A stretch of 64,000 nt of DNA from Dama dama (Eukaryota > Chordata > Mammalia > Artiodactyla > Cervidae). The stretch's first letter is position 1. Every line of letters begins with the position of its first letter. The stretch spans positions 41,587,001-41,651,000 of the forward strand of contig NC_083696.1 in assembly GCF_033118175.1 (NCBI RefSeq). The letters run 5' to 3'. Positions 54,895-64,000 of this stretch are shown in pieces. A model generated the notes under the pieces. It saw only the letters and a list, made by a program, of their open reading frames with translations, was not told the origin of the DNA and searched no databases. The position numbers and the translations under genes are program-made.

Positions 54895-55907
54895 CCATTT
54901 AAGCAGGTAGCACATTCACGCATGATGGATTATTTATAAGGAATCTTCAAATCTGTTTGAGCTTTGAGTGATTACAACAAGGTCAGGTTTTTCCCATCTT
55001 GGTCTAGACTTCCCCAGAAGCCTCGTATGCAGCCCAGCACTTCAGGACCCAGAGGATGTAGTTCCTGGACCCCTGTTTTGGCCCTTAACCACCTTTCCCA
55101 AATTTCTACACTTTGACATCAAAAGGTCAGAGCCCAAGAGGTCAGGTCCATGTTAGGGGGTTGCTTGGTGTGCACCTCCATGTGGAGCTGTGTCCAAGCC
55201 TGGGGTTTGTGTTTGGGACTCCTTTCTCCCTCATTTAAGTGTGAGGGAGCACATGCAGACCTACAAAGTGAGGCTCTGGGTGCACCCCTGTGTTCAGTGA
55301 CTGCATACAGTTGTTCACCCGGAAAAGATCAGATGTAGAGTCTGAAACCCGGGGTCAAAGCTAAGTTTTTGCTTGTCGGCTGTATCTGCAGGAGGCGGCG
55401 TCCTTTCTGTGGGCCTCAGTTTTTTCCTCTGTGGAACAGGGAGAAAGGAGCTGTTTGTCAGAAGAGAGTGCTGGGGCCTCCAGTGGAGTGAGCGTGGAAA
55501 CCCCGGTAAGCCCACAGCTGCCCACAAGTCTGAGGGCCTAGAAGCGCTTCTCCCCTGAGTCTACGCGGCTTGGTCCTGCTCCCTGACTGTCCCTTCCTGT
55601 GGTCACTTGACCCTGGTGTCCCTGAAATGGGGAGTGGCCACAGGCAGGATGTGCTCTGCCAGGCCTGGGTTCCCACAGCCACTGATTTGCTCCATTTCCT
55701 TCTCTTCCTCCTGGTGCCTGGCCCTGGCCTGTACTGGATCCTCAGTAATCACATATGAGTATATATAAATGAATGAACGCCACCTTGTAGACTATGCCAG
55801 TTACTGAATGGGGTGAGGTGTCTCATGGGGCCTGTTGAAGCATCCTGCCTCGTTTCTTGTCAGCCAGGATGGAGATGGGAGGATTAAGACCGGAGCTGTG
55901 TGTGTGT
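54895..55907. other. Intergenic DNA with a MIR remnant
   Basis: A MIR-like patch at about 55340-55470 ('cctcagttttttcctctgtg') and an L2-like end near 55715-55785. No gene seen. Confidence 0.45.
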
Positions 55908-56128
55908 GATCCGTTGCTCAGTCGTGTCCGACTCTTTGCGACTGCAGAGACTGTAGCCTGCCAAGCTCCTCTATCCATGGGATTCTCCGGCAAGAGTACT
56001 GGAGTGGGTAGCCATTTCCTCCTCCAGGGGATCTTCCCAACCCAAGGGTGGAACCCGCCAAGCCCGCGTCTCTTGTGTCTTCCGCACTAGCTGGCGTAGT
56101 CTTTACCACTCCGCCACCTGGGAAACGC
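55908..56128 (-). mobile_element. Bov-tA SINE
   Basis: Minus strand, with an extra ~20 bp segment near the B box. Confidence 0.92.
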
Positions 56129-56319
56129 CAAGGCAGAAACTAACATCTCTCCATTGGATATCTGCTGAGGACAATGCTAATCTACCCCTCAATGTCTGGG
56201 GAGCAGAGAAAGGGAAAGAAAGCTCCCTGAGGGTGTATGCGAGCCTAGACTTCCCCGAACAAATAGGGAGAAAAGCAGATTGGAGAACTGTCACCTCTGT
56301 GCTCTGGGATCCTTAATAG

Positions 56320-56530
56320 CTTCCGTTTATTTATTTTTTAAAATAAATATTTATCTTTGTTTGGCTGTGCCGGGTCTTAGTTGCAGCACATGGGGTCTTC
56401 AATCTTCCCTGTGGCATGTGAGACCTTTAGTTGTGGCGTGTGGGATCTAGTTCCCTGATTGGGGGTCAAACCCGGGCCCCCTGCATTGGGAGTGTGGAGT
56501 ACTCACCACTGGACCAGCAGGGAAGTCCCT
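56320..56530 (-). mobile_element. CHR SINE
   Basis: Minus strand from 'gtttggctgtgccgggtctt' to 'ctggaccagcagggaagtcc'. Confidence 0.88.
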
Positions 56531-56534
56531 AGCT

Positions 56535-56690
56535 TCTGTTTATTGGACAGCTGCTGTGTGCCAGGCATCATGCTGGGTGCTGGCATGGTGAAGGCCATGA
56601 CGCAAATGGGCCGTTAATTATCTCACAAGACACCATCACCTCATTTGGTCTTGAGAACAGGTGTGTGAGGCCCAGGTGCAATACTGCACA
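56535..56690 (-). repeat. MIR-type SINE
   Basis: 'gctgctgtgtgccaggcatc' and 'atgctgggtgctggcatggt' are the MIR family 3' core on the minus strand. Confidence 0.6.
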
Positions 56691-56699
56691 GGAAAAGGC

Positions 56700-57235
56700 T
56701 TTATAAACTGTAGAGTGCTAGAAAATGTCATGATGGTTTTGGGGCTGATTCATTTTCTCCCCCATCTCTGCAGCTTGCCCGGCAGCCTGCTTTCCAGTGT
56801 GGTGTCGGCACCCACCTTGCCTGTCTTCTTGCCGGCTAATTGGGGAGGCTCTCCAGGACTGATTTATGCGGACACTCACACGTTCTCCCACTGAACATTA
56901 TTCTAATCAGACACCTCATTATTGGAAGCCTGCCTCCTCGGGCTGCCTGGACAGGGTTATTACAGGATATTATACAGACCATTTGCATGGCCACCTTCAG
57001 GTCATTTCTATCACTTTAAGCTACTTACAGGCCCATTTTCTTCCCCATAATATTTGCCTAATTCGATTACTTCGCGGCCTCGGCTGGCTCGGAATGGAAT
57101 CAGAAGTTACGTGTGGGAGTAAAGTCAACTGGATCTTGACGTTCCCTCTGAACTCTGGGGCCTACCTGGTCCCAGCTGACTCCTGTCACAGCCAGGCTTC
57201 CGGTTCCAAGGGGGCAACTTGGTGAGGAGGGGCCT
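56700..57235. promoter_or_regulatory. Candidate conserved non-coding element
   Basis: About 500 bp with no repeat, few CpGs and many developmental-type words: CCATTTGCATGG (octamer-like), TCTAATCAG, GGCTAATTGGGG and CATAATATTTGCC. It stands out from the SINE-rich flanks. Not tested. Confidence 0.4.
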
Positions 57236-57284
57236 GGGGTGGGGAACGGGCAGCTTATTGGACAGGCCAGTATATTATAGTTTG

Positions 57285-57512
57285 TTGCTATTGTTGTTTA
57301 GTTGCTCAGTTGTGTCCAACTCTTTGTGATCCCATGGACTGTAGCCCACCAGGCTCCTCTGTCCTTGGGATTCTCCAGGCAAGAGTACTGGAGTGTGCTG
57401 CCATGCCCTCCTCCAGGGGATCCTTTCGACCCAGGAATCAAATCCAGTCTCTTACATTTACCTACCATTGGCAGGTGGGTTCTTTGCCCCAGTACCACCT
57501 GGGAAGCCCTGT
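57285..57512 (-). mobile_element. Bov-tA SINE
   Basis: Minus strand, 'cacctgggaagccct' head at 57498-57512. Confidence 0.93.
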
Positions 57513-58204
57513 AAAGCAGCTATGTCCCAATTTAAAAAAAGAAAAAGTGCTTAATATTAGTATGGCCAGACCAGGCCAAGCTCTGCAGTGACCACAGAGG
57601 CGGGCCGGGCACTGTTTGGGGGCTGCAGGTGGTGGGTGGCTAGCAGTCAGCAAAATCACGCACAGAAATAACTGCAGCCCAGACGGAGGAAGCAGCAAAG
57701 TCCGACTCCCACGGGCTTTCAGGGCAGAAAATGCTCCTGCGTTCAGCTGTGGGGGTGTGGCACATGGAGCTTTTGGCTTTGGATGTGGGCCCGGAAGAAC
57801 GGTAGACATTTTCAAAGTTCATAACTTACTATTTTCAATTATTGCCAAAGCAACTTGTGTTCAAAAAAAAAAATTGAGGAAACACGGATACATCAAAGAA
57901 AATACAATCCCTTTATAATCCCATTTCCCAGAAATAATCATTGGGGAACATTTCCCAGATGATCGGCTAAAAATATGGTCCCACCAACCTTCCTCCTGCA
58001 GTATGGATAAAAAGCCCAGTGCCTCCATCCTGCCGCACACCCTCATCTGGTCCCTGGGGCATTTAACTCAGACTAGAGGGTCGACCTGATCGATAGCCAG
58101 CCTACCACAGGACATGAAAGCCACCACCCAGGCTGAGGACTGTCCCCTGCCTGGACTCCAGGACTGCTGCTTTTATTTCACACACAGACACCACACACAT
58201 GCAC
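57513..58204. other. Intergenic unique DNA
   Basis: Nothing recognised apart from A-rich patches. Confidence 0.45.
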
Positions 58205-58800
58205 GGGCTTAGCTGTTGTATTAGTCTGCTAGATTTGCCATAAATACCACAAACTGGGTAGCTTAGACAACAGAAATCTATTTTTGACGATTCTGGAGGC
58301 TGGAAATCCCAGATCCAGGTGCTGGCAAGGTTGGCTTCTCCGAGGCCCCTCTCCTCGGCGTGTAGGTGCTGCCTTCTCGCCGCGTCCTCACATGGCCTTT
58401 CCTCTGTGGTGCACATTTCTGGCGGCTCTTCGTCTCCTTGTAAGGACAGCAGTCCCATTGGATCAGGGCCTGACCCTTGTATCCTCAGTTGCTAAGTCGT
58501 GTCCGACTCTTTGTGACCCTATGGATGTTAGCCCACTAGGCTCCTCTGTCCATGAGATTCTCTAGGCAAGAATATTGGAGTGGGTTGCCACGCCCTCCTC
58601 TAGGGGATCTTCCTGACCAGGAATCGAACCCACATCTCCTGTGTCTCCTGCATTGGTAGGCAGGTTCTTTACCACTGTACCACCTGGGTATCCTCATTTA
58701 CCCTAATTACCTCTTTAAAAGCCCACTTTTCACAAAAATGCCACTGGAGGTTTAGGGTTTCAATATATGTATTGTGGGGGAAGACAATTCAGTCAATGGT
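58205..58800 (-). repeat. MLT1 LTR, split by Bov-tA
   Basis: Minus strand: 'ttgtattagtctgctagatt', 'gattctggaggctggaaatc', 'accctaattacctctttaaa' and 'ggaagacaattcagtcaatg'. Confidence 0.78.
58488..58687 (-). mobile_element. Bov-tA SINE with 9-bp target duplication
   Basis: Minus strand; gtatcctca at 58479-58487 and 58688-58696. Confidence 0.93.
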
Positions 58801-59469
58801 AGCTGTTTTCCTCAAAATTCAACAGTATGTCTGGGTAGTCATCTAAAGGGGCTTATACCCCCAGTCTCAAGCTGCTTTGGAATTGATAGGGTTTGGGGAG
58901 GTGACCTGGAGTGGGGTTGGGGTGGCAAGTCTCCATGCATCCCAGGGACCTGTGCTGGACTTACACAAGGACTTGGCAGGCTGCTGGACCTCTGATAGGG
59001 TAGCTTCTAGATTCCAGGAGACAGAGCTAAGTGATGTGATCTTGGGAGCTCTCAGTCTGGCATGGAGGGCGTGGAGCTGGTGCCTTTGAAGGAATATGTT
59101 GGCTGGGACAATGGGTGTCTTAGTGGTGCCCATGACAGGCTGAAGTCCAGTACCTCTGGCCCCTCTTGTTTGAATGTATAACCCCCATCCCCCAGGCCTT
59201 TAGTTAGTATGATCTTCACGAGGGAGAGGGGCCTCCAAATCATGACTAAGATTGAATTTTTTTTTTTTTTGCCAATCCTGGAGAGTGGGGGCTTGTTTAG
59301 CTGGATTTAGACAAATGAGTAATGTGACATTTCTGGTACCAGAGTGTTGCAGAACAAAGTCATACCTGTTATATTGGGTTGTATCAAACATTTTTAATCT
59401 TTGTCAATCTGGTGGATGAAAACTGTCTTCTCCTCTGCCACCATCAAGGGGAGAGGAAACTTGTCCAAA
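58801..59469. other. Intergenic unique DNA
   Basis: Nothing recognised. Confidence 0.45.
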
Positions 59470-59715
59470 TAGGGCTTCCCTGGTAGCTCAGGCGGTAAGG
59501 AATCTGCTTGCAACGCAGGAGGCATGGGTTCAGTTCTTGTCAGGGAAGATTCCACACGGCGTGTGGTAACTGAACCTGCACGCCACAACTTCTGAGTCTG
59601 TCCTCTGGAGCCTGGGGACTGCAGCAAGAGAGCCACCACAGAGAGAAGCCCATGCACCACAACCAGAGAAAAGCCTGCAAACAATGAAGACCCAACACAG
59701 CCAAAAATAAATAAA
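59470..59715 (+). mobile_element. CHR-related tRNA SINE, long variant
   Basis: Sense copy: 'ggcttccctggtagctcagg' head, 'gcacgccacaacttctgagt' middle and an (AAAT)n end. Related to the copy at 60375. Confidence 0.82.
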
Positions 59716-59739
59716 TAGAAAAAAATTTAAAAAAAATTT

Positions 59740-59862
59740 TATTCAGCTGCCTTGGGTTTAGTTGTGGCATGTGGGATCTAGTTTCCCAATGAGGGATCAA
59801 ACTTGGGCTCCCCATGTTGGGAGCATGGCATCTTAGGACGCTGGACCACCAGGAAAATCCCA
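59740..59862 (-). mobile_element. CHR SINE
   Basis: Minus strand, 'ttagttgtggcatgtgggat' to 'ctggaccaccaggaaaatcc'. Confidence 0.88.
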
Positions 59863-59934
59863 GGGATTTTTTTCTATTTTGTGACTACAAATTCATTCTT
59901 TATTATTATTGTCACTCTGCTTATTATTTTTTCT

Positions 59935-60030
59935 TTTTAAAAAATTTATTTATTTTTAATGAAAGGATAATTACTGCACAATATTGCATTGGCTTCTACC
60001 AAACATCAACATGAATCAGCCACGGGTTAC
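59935..60030 (-). mobile_element. L1 3' end (ruminant type)
   Basis: Minus strand, 'ggataattactgcacaatat' and 'caacatgaatcagccacggg'. Confidence 0.8.
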
Positions 60031-60374
60031 AAATTCATTCTTGAATGCACACGTGGCCGACATCTACTCCCAGTCTGTGGGCTATCTTTTCATTTGCTTC
60101 TGGAGTCTCTTGTTCTGATCACATCTTTTTATCTTTTCAATTTAAATTAACCCTTTCCTTTGCTGGGGGAAGCCAAGGATTTCTGGGGGACGGCGATTGG
60201 CGAAAGAAAGGGTCTGGGTTCCGCGGGATGGGGAGGCTTCTGGTGGGAATGAGGATGCATGTGTCTGGGCCGGAAAAGCTCCCTCGGCGTGGGGTGGTAG
60301 CTGCATGATCTCAAAGTCCCTATTAGAGGGTGTGTTAGAGGCCCAGTGGAGGGGAGAATGGGAGCAAAGCTACG
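60031..60374. other. Intergenic unique DNA
   Basis: Nothing recognised. Confidence 0.45.
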
Positions 60375-60622
60375 AGGGCTTTTCTCTAGTTGCAGCGAGC
60401 GGGCTCTCCTCTGTAGTTGCAGTGTGCGGGCTTCTCTTTGCGGTGGCTTCTCTTTGCGGTGGCTTCTCTTGTTGCTACTCCCAGGCTCCAGAGGACAGGC
60501 CCAGAAGTCGTGGTGCACGGGCTTAGTTGCCCCACGCCATGTGGAATCTTCCCTGACCATGAACCGAACTTGTGTCTCCCGCATCGCTAGCAGGTTCTTT
60601 ACCGCCTGAGCCATCAGTAGTA
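60375..60622 (-). mobile_element. CHR-related tRNA SINE, long variant with tandem unit
   Basis: Minus strand. It contains a short tandem duplication (ggcttctctttgcggt twice, at about 60430-60468) that is not in the copies at 50380 or 62935. Confidence 0.82.
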
Positions 60623-61109
60623 GGTTGCTGCCTAAAGATCCTTCCTCCTAGGGTGACTGTATAACTTTTCATTTAAATTGGGAGACTTTTGAGGGTGTAA
60701 GGGAGAACCATTAATAGTCACAGTGGGACAGTGGAAGTAAACTTGGACTGACCAGGCAAACCAGGTTGTAAAGTCACCCTGCCGGTGGAGTTTGCATGCA
60801 TCGTCCTTCATTCAGTATGCCTCGCTGGTTTCTTCCAGTCTCTGCCCAGCCTTGTGTCTGTCCTTTCCCCATTGCCCTGGAGGGCTTTGGGGGTCATTTT
60901 CCAGCCTCCTCTGAGCCTTAATATCACCCCACTTCACAGTCCATTGGAAAAATCCTTTAAGAGACACCAGTCGTCTGCTGTCCAAACTCCACTCTGTGTA
61001 AGGTTCCCTGCTGGCTACCAAAGCTCCTAGTCAACTCTCTTCTGAGTTCCTATAGCGCATGCTCTGCATGGCTTATTTGGATATTTAACTTGTAAATTTC
61101 TTGGACATT
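60623..61109. other. Intergenic unique DNA
   Basis: Nothing recognised. Confidence 0.45.
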
Positions 61110-61302
61110 GCGTGCTAAGACATTTCAGTTGTATCTGACTCTTTGTGACCCTATGGACTGTAGCCTGCCAGGCTCCTCTGTCCATGGGATTCTCCTGGCA
61201 AGAGTACTGGAGTGGGTTGTCATTTCCTTCTCCAGGGGATCTTCTTCCTCTTCCATCTCTGGCACTGGCAAGCATGTTCTTTACCACTCATGGCACCTTG
61301 GG
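61110..61302 (-). mobile_element. Bov-tA SINE
   Basis: Minus strand, part of the B-box region replaced by T-rich sequence. Confidence 0.9.
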
Positions 61303-61619
61303 CATGGCCCTTCCCCCATCAGCTTGTAAGTATCATAAAAACACGAGCGTGTATTCCATTTCTCTGTCTCAGTTCTTCAAATCTGCTCCTGTACTAAATG
61401 TCCCCCTAGTCTGTTCTGCTGATCAGACTAGGGGAGGGGTCTTTCCTCCTTTAGGGGAATGGGTTCTTTTTCATCATTTCTCTCTGAAGCACTTGTGCCT
61501 TGCCTGCAGTCCTCACCATGTCTCATCTACACCTCCATTTCTGTGGTTGTCTCTCCCCTTTCTGGAGTGTTTTCAGGGGCAGTTTTCTGGAACATGGCCG
61601 AGTAGACAGTTCAGCATAT
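61303..61619. other. Intergenic unique DNA
   Basis: Nothing recognised. Confidence 0.45.
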
Positions 61620-62065
61620 CAGCATGTGAAAATGCAGCTTCAGGCTGAAAGACAAGCATATAGTCATAAATGCTGAGCGGAGCCTCTCATTTCAGGGACG
61701 CATACATTGTGGCATAATTAAGAAGGAAGGCGCGTCCTTGGGAAAGATTTGCAGAAAAGGTTTATAATTGCAAGGACATAGATTTAGTTTTAAGGCTTCT
61801 TGACTTTTGTGATAATCTCTAGGGCTTCTTTATCAATTTGTGCCCAGATGATGTTGCTCTCCAGTCAAAAGCAATTGGCTTATCAGTTCGTGCTGGCATG
61901 TCATGGCTGAGCACAACCCCGGGTGGGGTTAGGTGGAGCATTGCTGGTCAGAAATGGTGAATTCTGTTTATTATAATATCCCGTGTGGACTTAGAGCTCC
62001 ATAATTAATTGACATTCCTGGAAGCGTCCCCAAGATGGTGAGTCCAATGCCATGGACATCTTCTT
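61620..62065. promoter_or_regulatory. Candidate conserved non-coding element
   Basis: Repeat-free and AT-leaning, with GGCATAATTAAG, CCATAATTAATTGA and GTTTATTATAATATC words in a 450-bp block flanked by SINEs. Candidate only. Confidence 0.38.
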
Positions 62066-62469
62066 AGTTATAGGAGTTACACTGGTTTTGTGCTTGTTGC
62101 TATTTAAGGAAGGAAAACATCCTAGAGATGTGTTTGCCTCAGGAAGGCTGGAAGCTATTCTTTAGTTTTGAAAACCAGCAGACTGTGGATAGTAAGGTCT
62201 CTGCCTGGTGGTGGGAGAGGCAAGCAGTGGCTGCTGCAGACTGTGCTGTTGACTAAGAAGGTGGCTCTGAGGGCCAACGTTGCATGCCTCCCCTCTTCGC
62301 CTAGGACGCCTGATGTGCACAGAAGGTGTGGGATCTCATGAACACCTTTTGGGGGTTTATCTTTTATTGATTTCAAAATCAGGCCAGTATCAGAATATGG
62401 TTCTCCACCTGGAGTTCTTGATGCCTGGGGAGTTCTAGGGGCAGTGCATGCCTTGCATTTTAGGATCCT
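62066..62469. other. Intergenic unique DNA
   Basis: Nothing recognised. Confidence 0.45.
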
Positions 62470-62684
62470 TGAAGTGAAGTGAAGTCGCTCAGTCGTGTCC
62501 GACTCTTTGTGACCCCGTGGACTGGTAGCCTACCAGGATCCTCCGTCCATGGGATTCTCCAGGCAAGACTACTGGAGTGGGTTGCCATTTCCTTCTCCAG
62601 GGGATCTTCCTGACCCAGGGATCGAACCTGGCTCTCCCGCATTGCGGGCAGACGCTTTAACCTCTGAGCCGCCAGGGAAGCCCT
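62470..62684 (-). mobile_element. Bov-tA SINE, near-consensus
   Basis: Minus strand with a complete head and the CpGs kept (cagtcgtgtccgactc, gggatcgaacctgg), so probably among the youngest copies in the window. Confidence 0.95.
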
Positions 62685-62934
62685 TAGCTCCACTCAAACG
62701 TTCCTCAGTGAGTGATGAGGGAATTTGTGGGTCCCTGGCAGTATTTCTGTGGATTCCCTCTCCATAGGGGTTCGGACGAGGTCCTCAAGAGGGTGGAGCT
62801 GACTCACTGCTGCGCTGGTGCGTGCAGGTCCCGCTGTGTCGTAAGGCACCTCGGACTTCACAGTTTCACCAAACCATTAGGTGTTAGCAGTGACAATAAT
62901 AACCAGTGAGTTCATGAAATGTTTCTAGATCACC

Positions 62935-63195
62935 CGATTTTTAAAATTATTTACTTATTCTTGGCTGCGCTGGGTCTTTGCTGTGGCCCATGGCGTCCTC
63001 TGGTTGCGGCATGGAGGGCCACTCTCTAACGGCGGGGTGCGGGCTTCTCATTGCAGGGTACAGGCTCGAGGTGCATGGGCTTCAGGACTTGTGGCACACG
63101 GCACGTGGGATCTCTCCTGACCAAGGCTTGAACCCGTGTCCCTTTCATTAGTAGGTAGATTCTTAACCACTGGATCACCAGGGAAGTCCCAAATC
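62935..63195 (-). mobile_element. CHR-related tRNA SINE, long variant
   Basis: Minus strand, 'ttcttggctgcgctgggtct' to 'ctggatcaccagggaagtcc'. Confidence 0.88.
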
Positions 63196-63469
63196 ACCCA
63201 ATTTAATGAGATCCCAAGCTTTGTCTTTTCACAGACCTTTTAACAGTCTGTATTCTAAAGATTTTTAATTATTCATCCATCAGACAAGGAGTGGGTGCTA
63301 GGGACATGGCAGAGAACAAGCTGGCCGTGGCCTCTGCTCTCATGGAGCAGAGTGGTGGACACAGATATTCAACAACAAAGTGTGATGTTGGCTAGAAGGA
63401 GGTGAGGAAAGAAAGCAATGGATGCCTAGTGCAAAGTACCTTGGCGCTGATTTTCCTCAAAAAGATGCA
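63196..63469. other. Intergenic DNA, possible old LINE/SINE remnant
   Basis: 'gcctctgctctcatggagca' fits a common old mammalian repeat of uncertain family. Confidence 0.35.
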
Positions 63470-64000
63470 TGTAAATGTAAATTGATACAGCCACAGTATG
63501 GAGTTTCCTTAAAAAACTAGGAATAAAACTACCATATGCAACAATCCCATTCCTGGGCATATACCCTGAGAAAACCATAATCAAAAAAGACACATGTATA
63601 TTCAACCAATATTCATTGCAGCACCATTTATAATACCTAGGACATGGAAGAAACCTAGATGTCCATCAGCAGATGAATGAATAAAGAATGGACACATACA
63701 CACAATGGAATATTACTCAGTCATAAAAAGAAATGCATTTGAGTCAGTTCTAATGAGGTGGATGAATCTAGAGCCTATTATACAGAGTGAAGTAAGTCAG
63801 AGGAAAACAACTATTATATATTAACACATATATGTGGGCTCTAGAAGGATGGTACAGATGAACCTATTTGCAAGGTGGCAGTGGGGATGCAGACAGAGAG
63901 AAGAGACTTGTGGACACAGAGGGGGAGGAGCGGGTGGGATGAATGGAAAGAGTAACATGGAAACGTACACATTACCATATGTAAAACAGATAAACAGTGG
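63470..64000 (+). mobile_element. L1, ORF2 tail and 3' UTR, runs off the right edge
   Basis: Sense copy from 'tggagtttccttaaaaaact' through 'ggaatattactcagtcataa'. The 3' end lies beyond the window. Confidence 0.9.

Overview
The window is nuclear DNA from a ruminant, very probably a bovid. It is packed with retroposons confined to that lineage: about 32 Bov-tA SINEs, a Bov-A2 dimer, BovB (RTE) LINE pieces, and bovine-type L1 3' ends. Older CHR SINEs of whales, hippos and ruminants, and still older MIR, L2, MLT1, MER5A and Tigger copies, lie beneath them. I cannot tell cattle from buffalo, sheep or goat by eye. There are no operons, CRISPR arrays, phages or bacterial features.

Layout. (1) 1-3400: the 5' end of XPO7 (exportin-7) on the minus strand. 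A CpG island at about 2.8-3.96 kb holds its first coding exon, which is only six codons, and intron 1 runs off the left edge. (2) 3.4-13.2 kb: the spacer between two divergent genes. It holds a BovB split by an L1, an L2 tail, and a solo LTR that landed in a CHR SINE and was later hit by two Bov-tA SINEs. (3) 13.2-17.76 kb: the complete DOK2 gene on the plus strand, with five coding exons, a 413-residue product and an ATTAAA polyadenylation signal. (4) 17.8-64 kb: intergenic DNA with no protein-coding gene that I can support. It contains a nearly intact H3-3A (histone H3.3) processed retrocopy on the minus strand at 45.6-46.5 kb, with one nonsense codon. Several multi-layer transposon nests occur here, plus three or four unique stretches that look like conserved non-coding DNA.

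XPO7 and DOK2 are neighbours in the same head-to-head order on human 8p21.3 (from memory), which supports both calls. Their promoters look different. XPO7 has a GC-rich housekeeping type with NRF-1-like motifs and a YY1-like motif on the start codon. DOK2 lacks a CpG island and has RUNX-like and ETS-like sites, fitting its blood-cell role. DOK2 is a PH-PTB adaptor that recruits RasGAP and other SH2 proteins to damp tyrosine-kinase signalling; XPO7 is a nuclear transport receptor. Nothing suggests that the two products act together.

I found no convincing new biological system. The most interesting items are the H3.3 retrocopy with an unchanged histone tail, the datable transposon nests with readable target-site duplications, a Bov-tA dimer lineage, overlapping upstream start codons on both genes, and an apparently extra tail tyrosine in DOK2. 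Repeat ends are approximate unless a target-site duplication is given.
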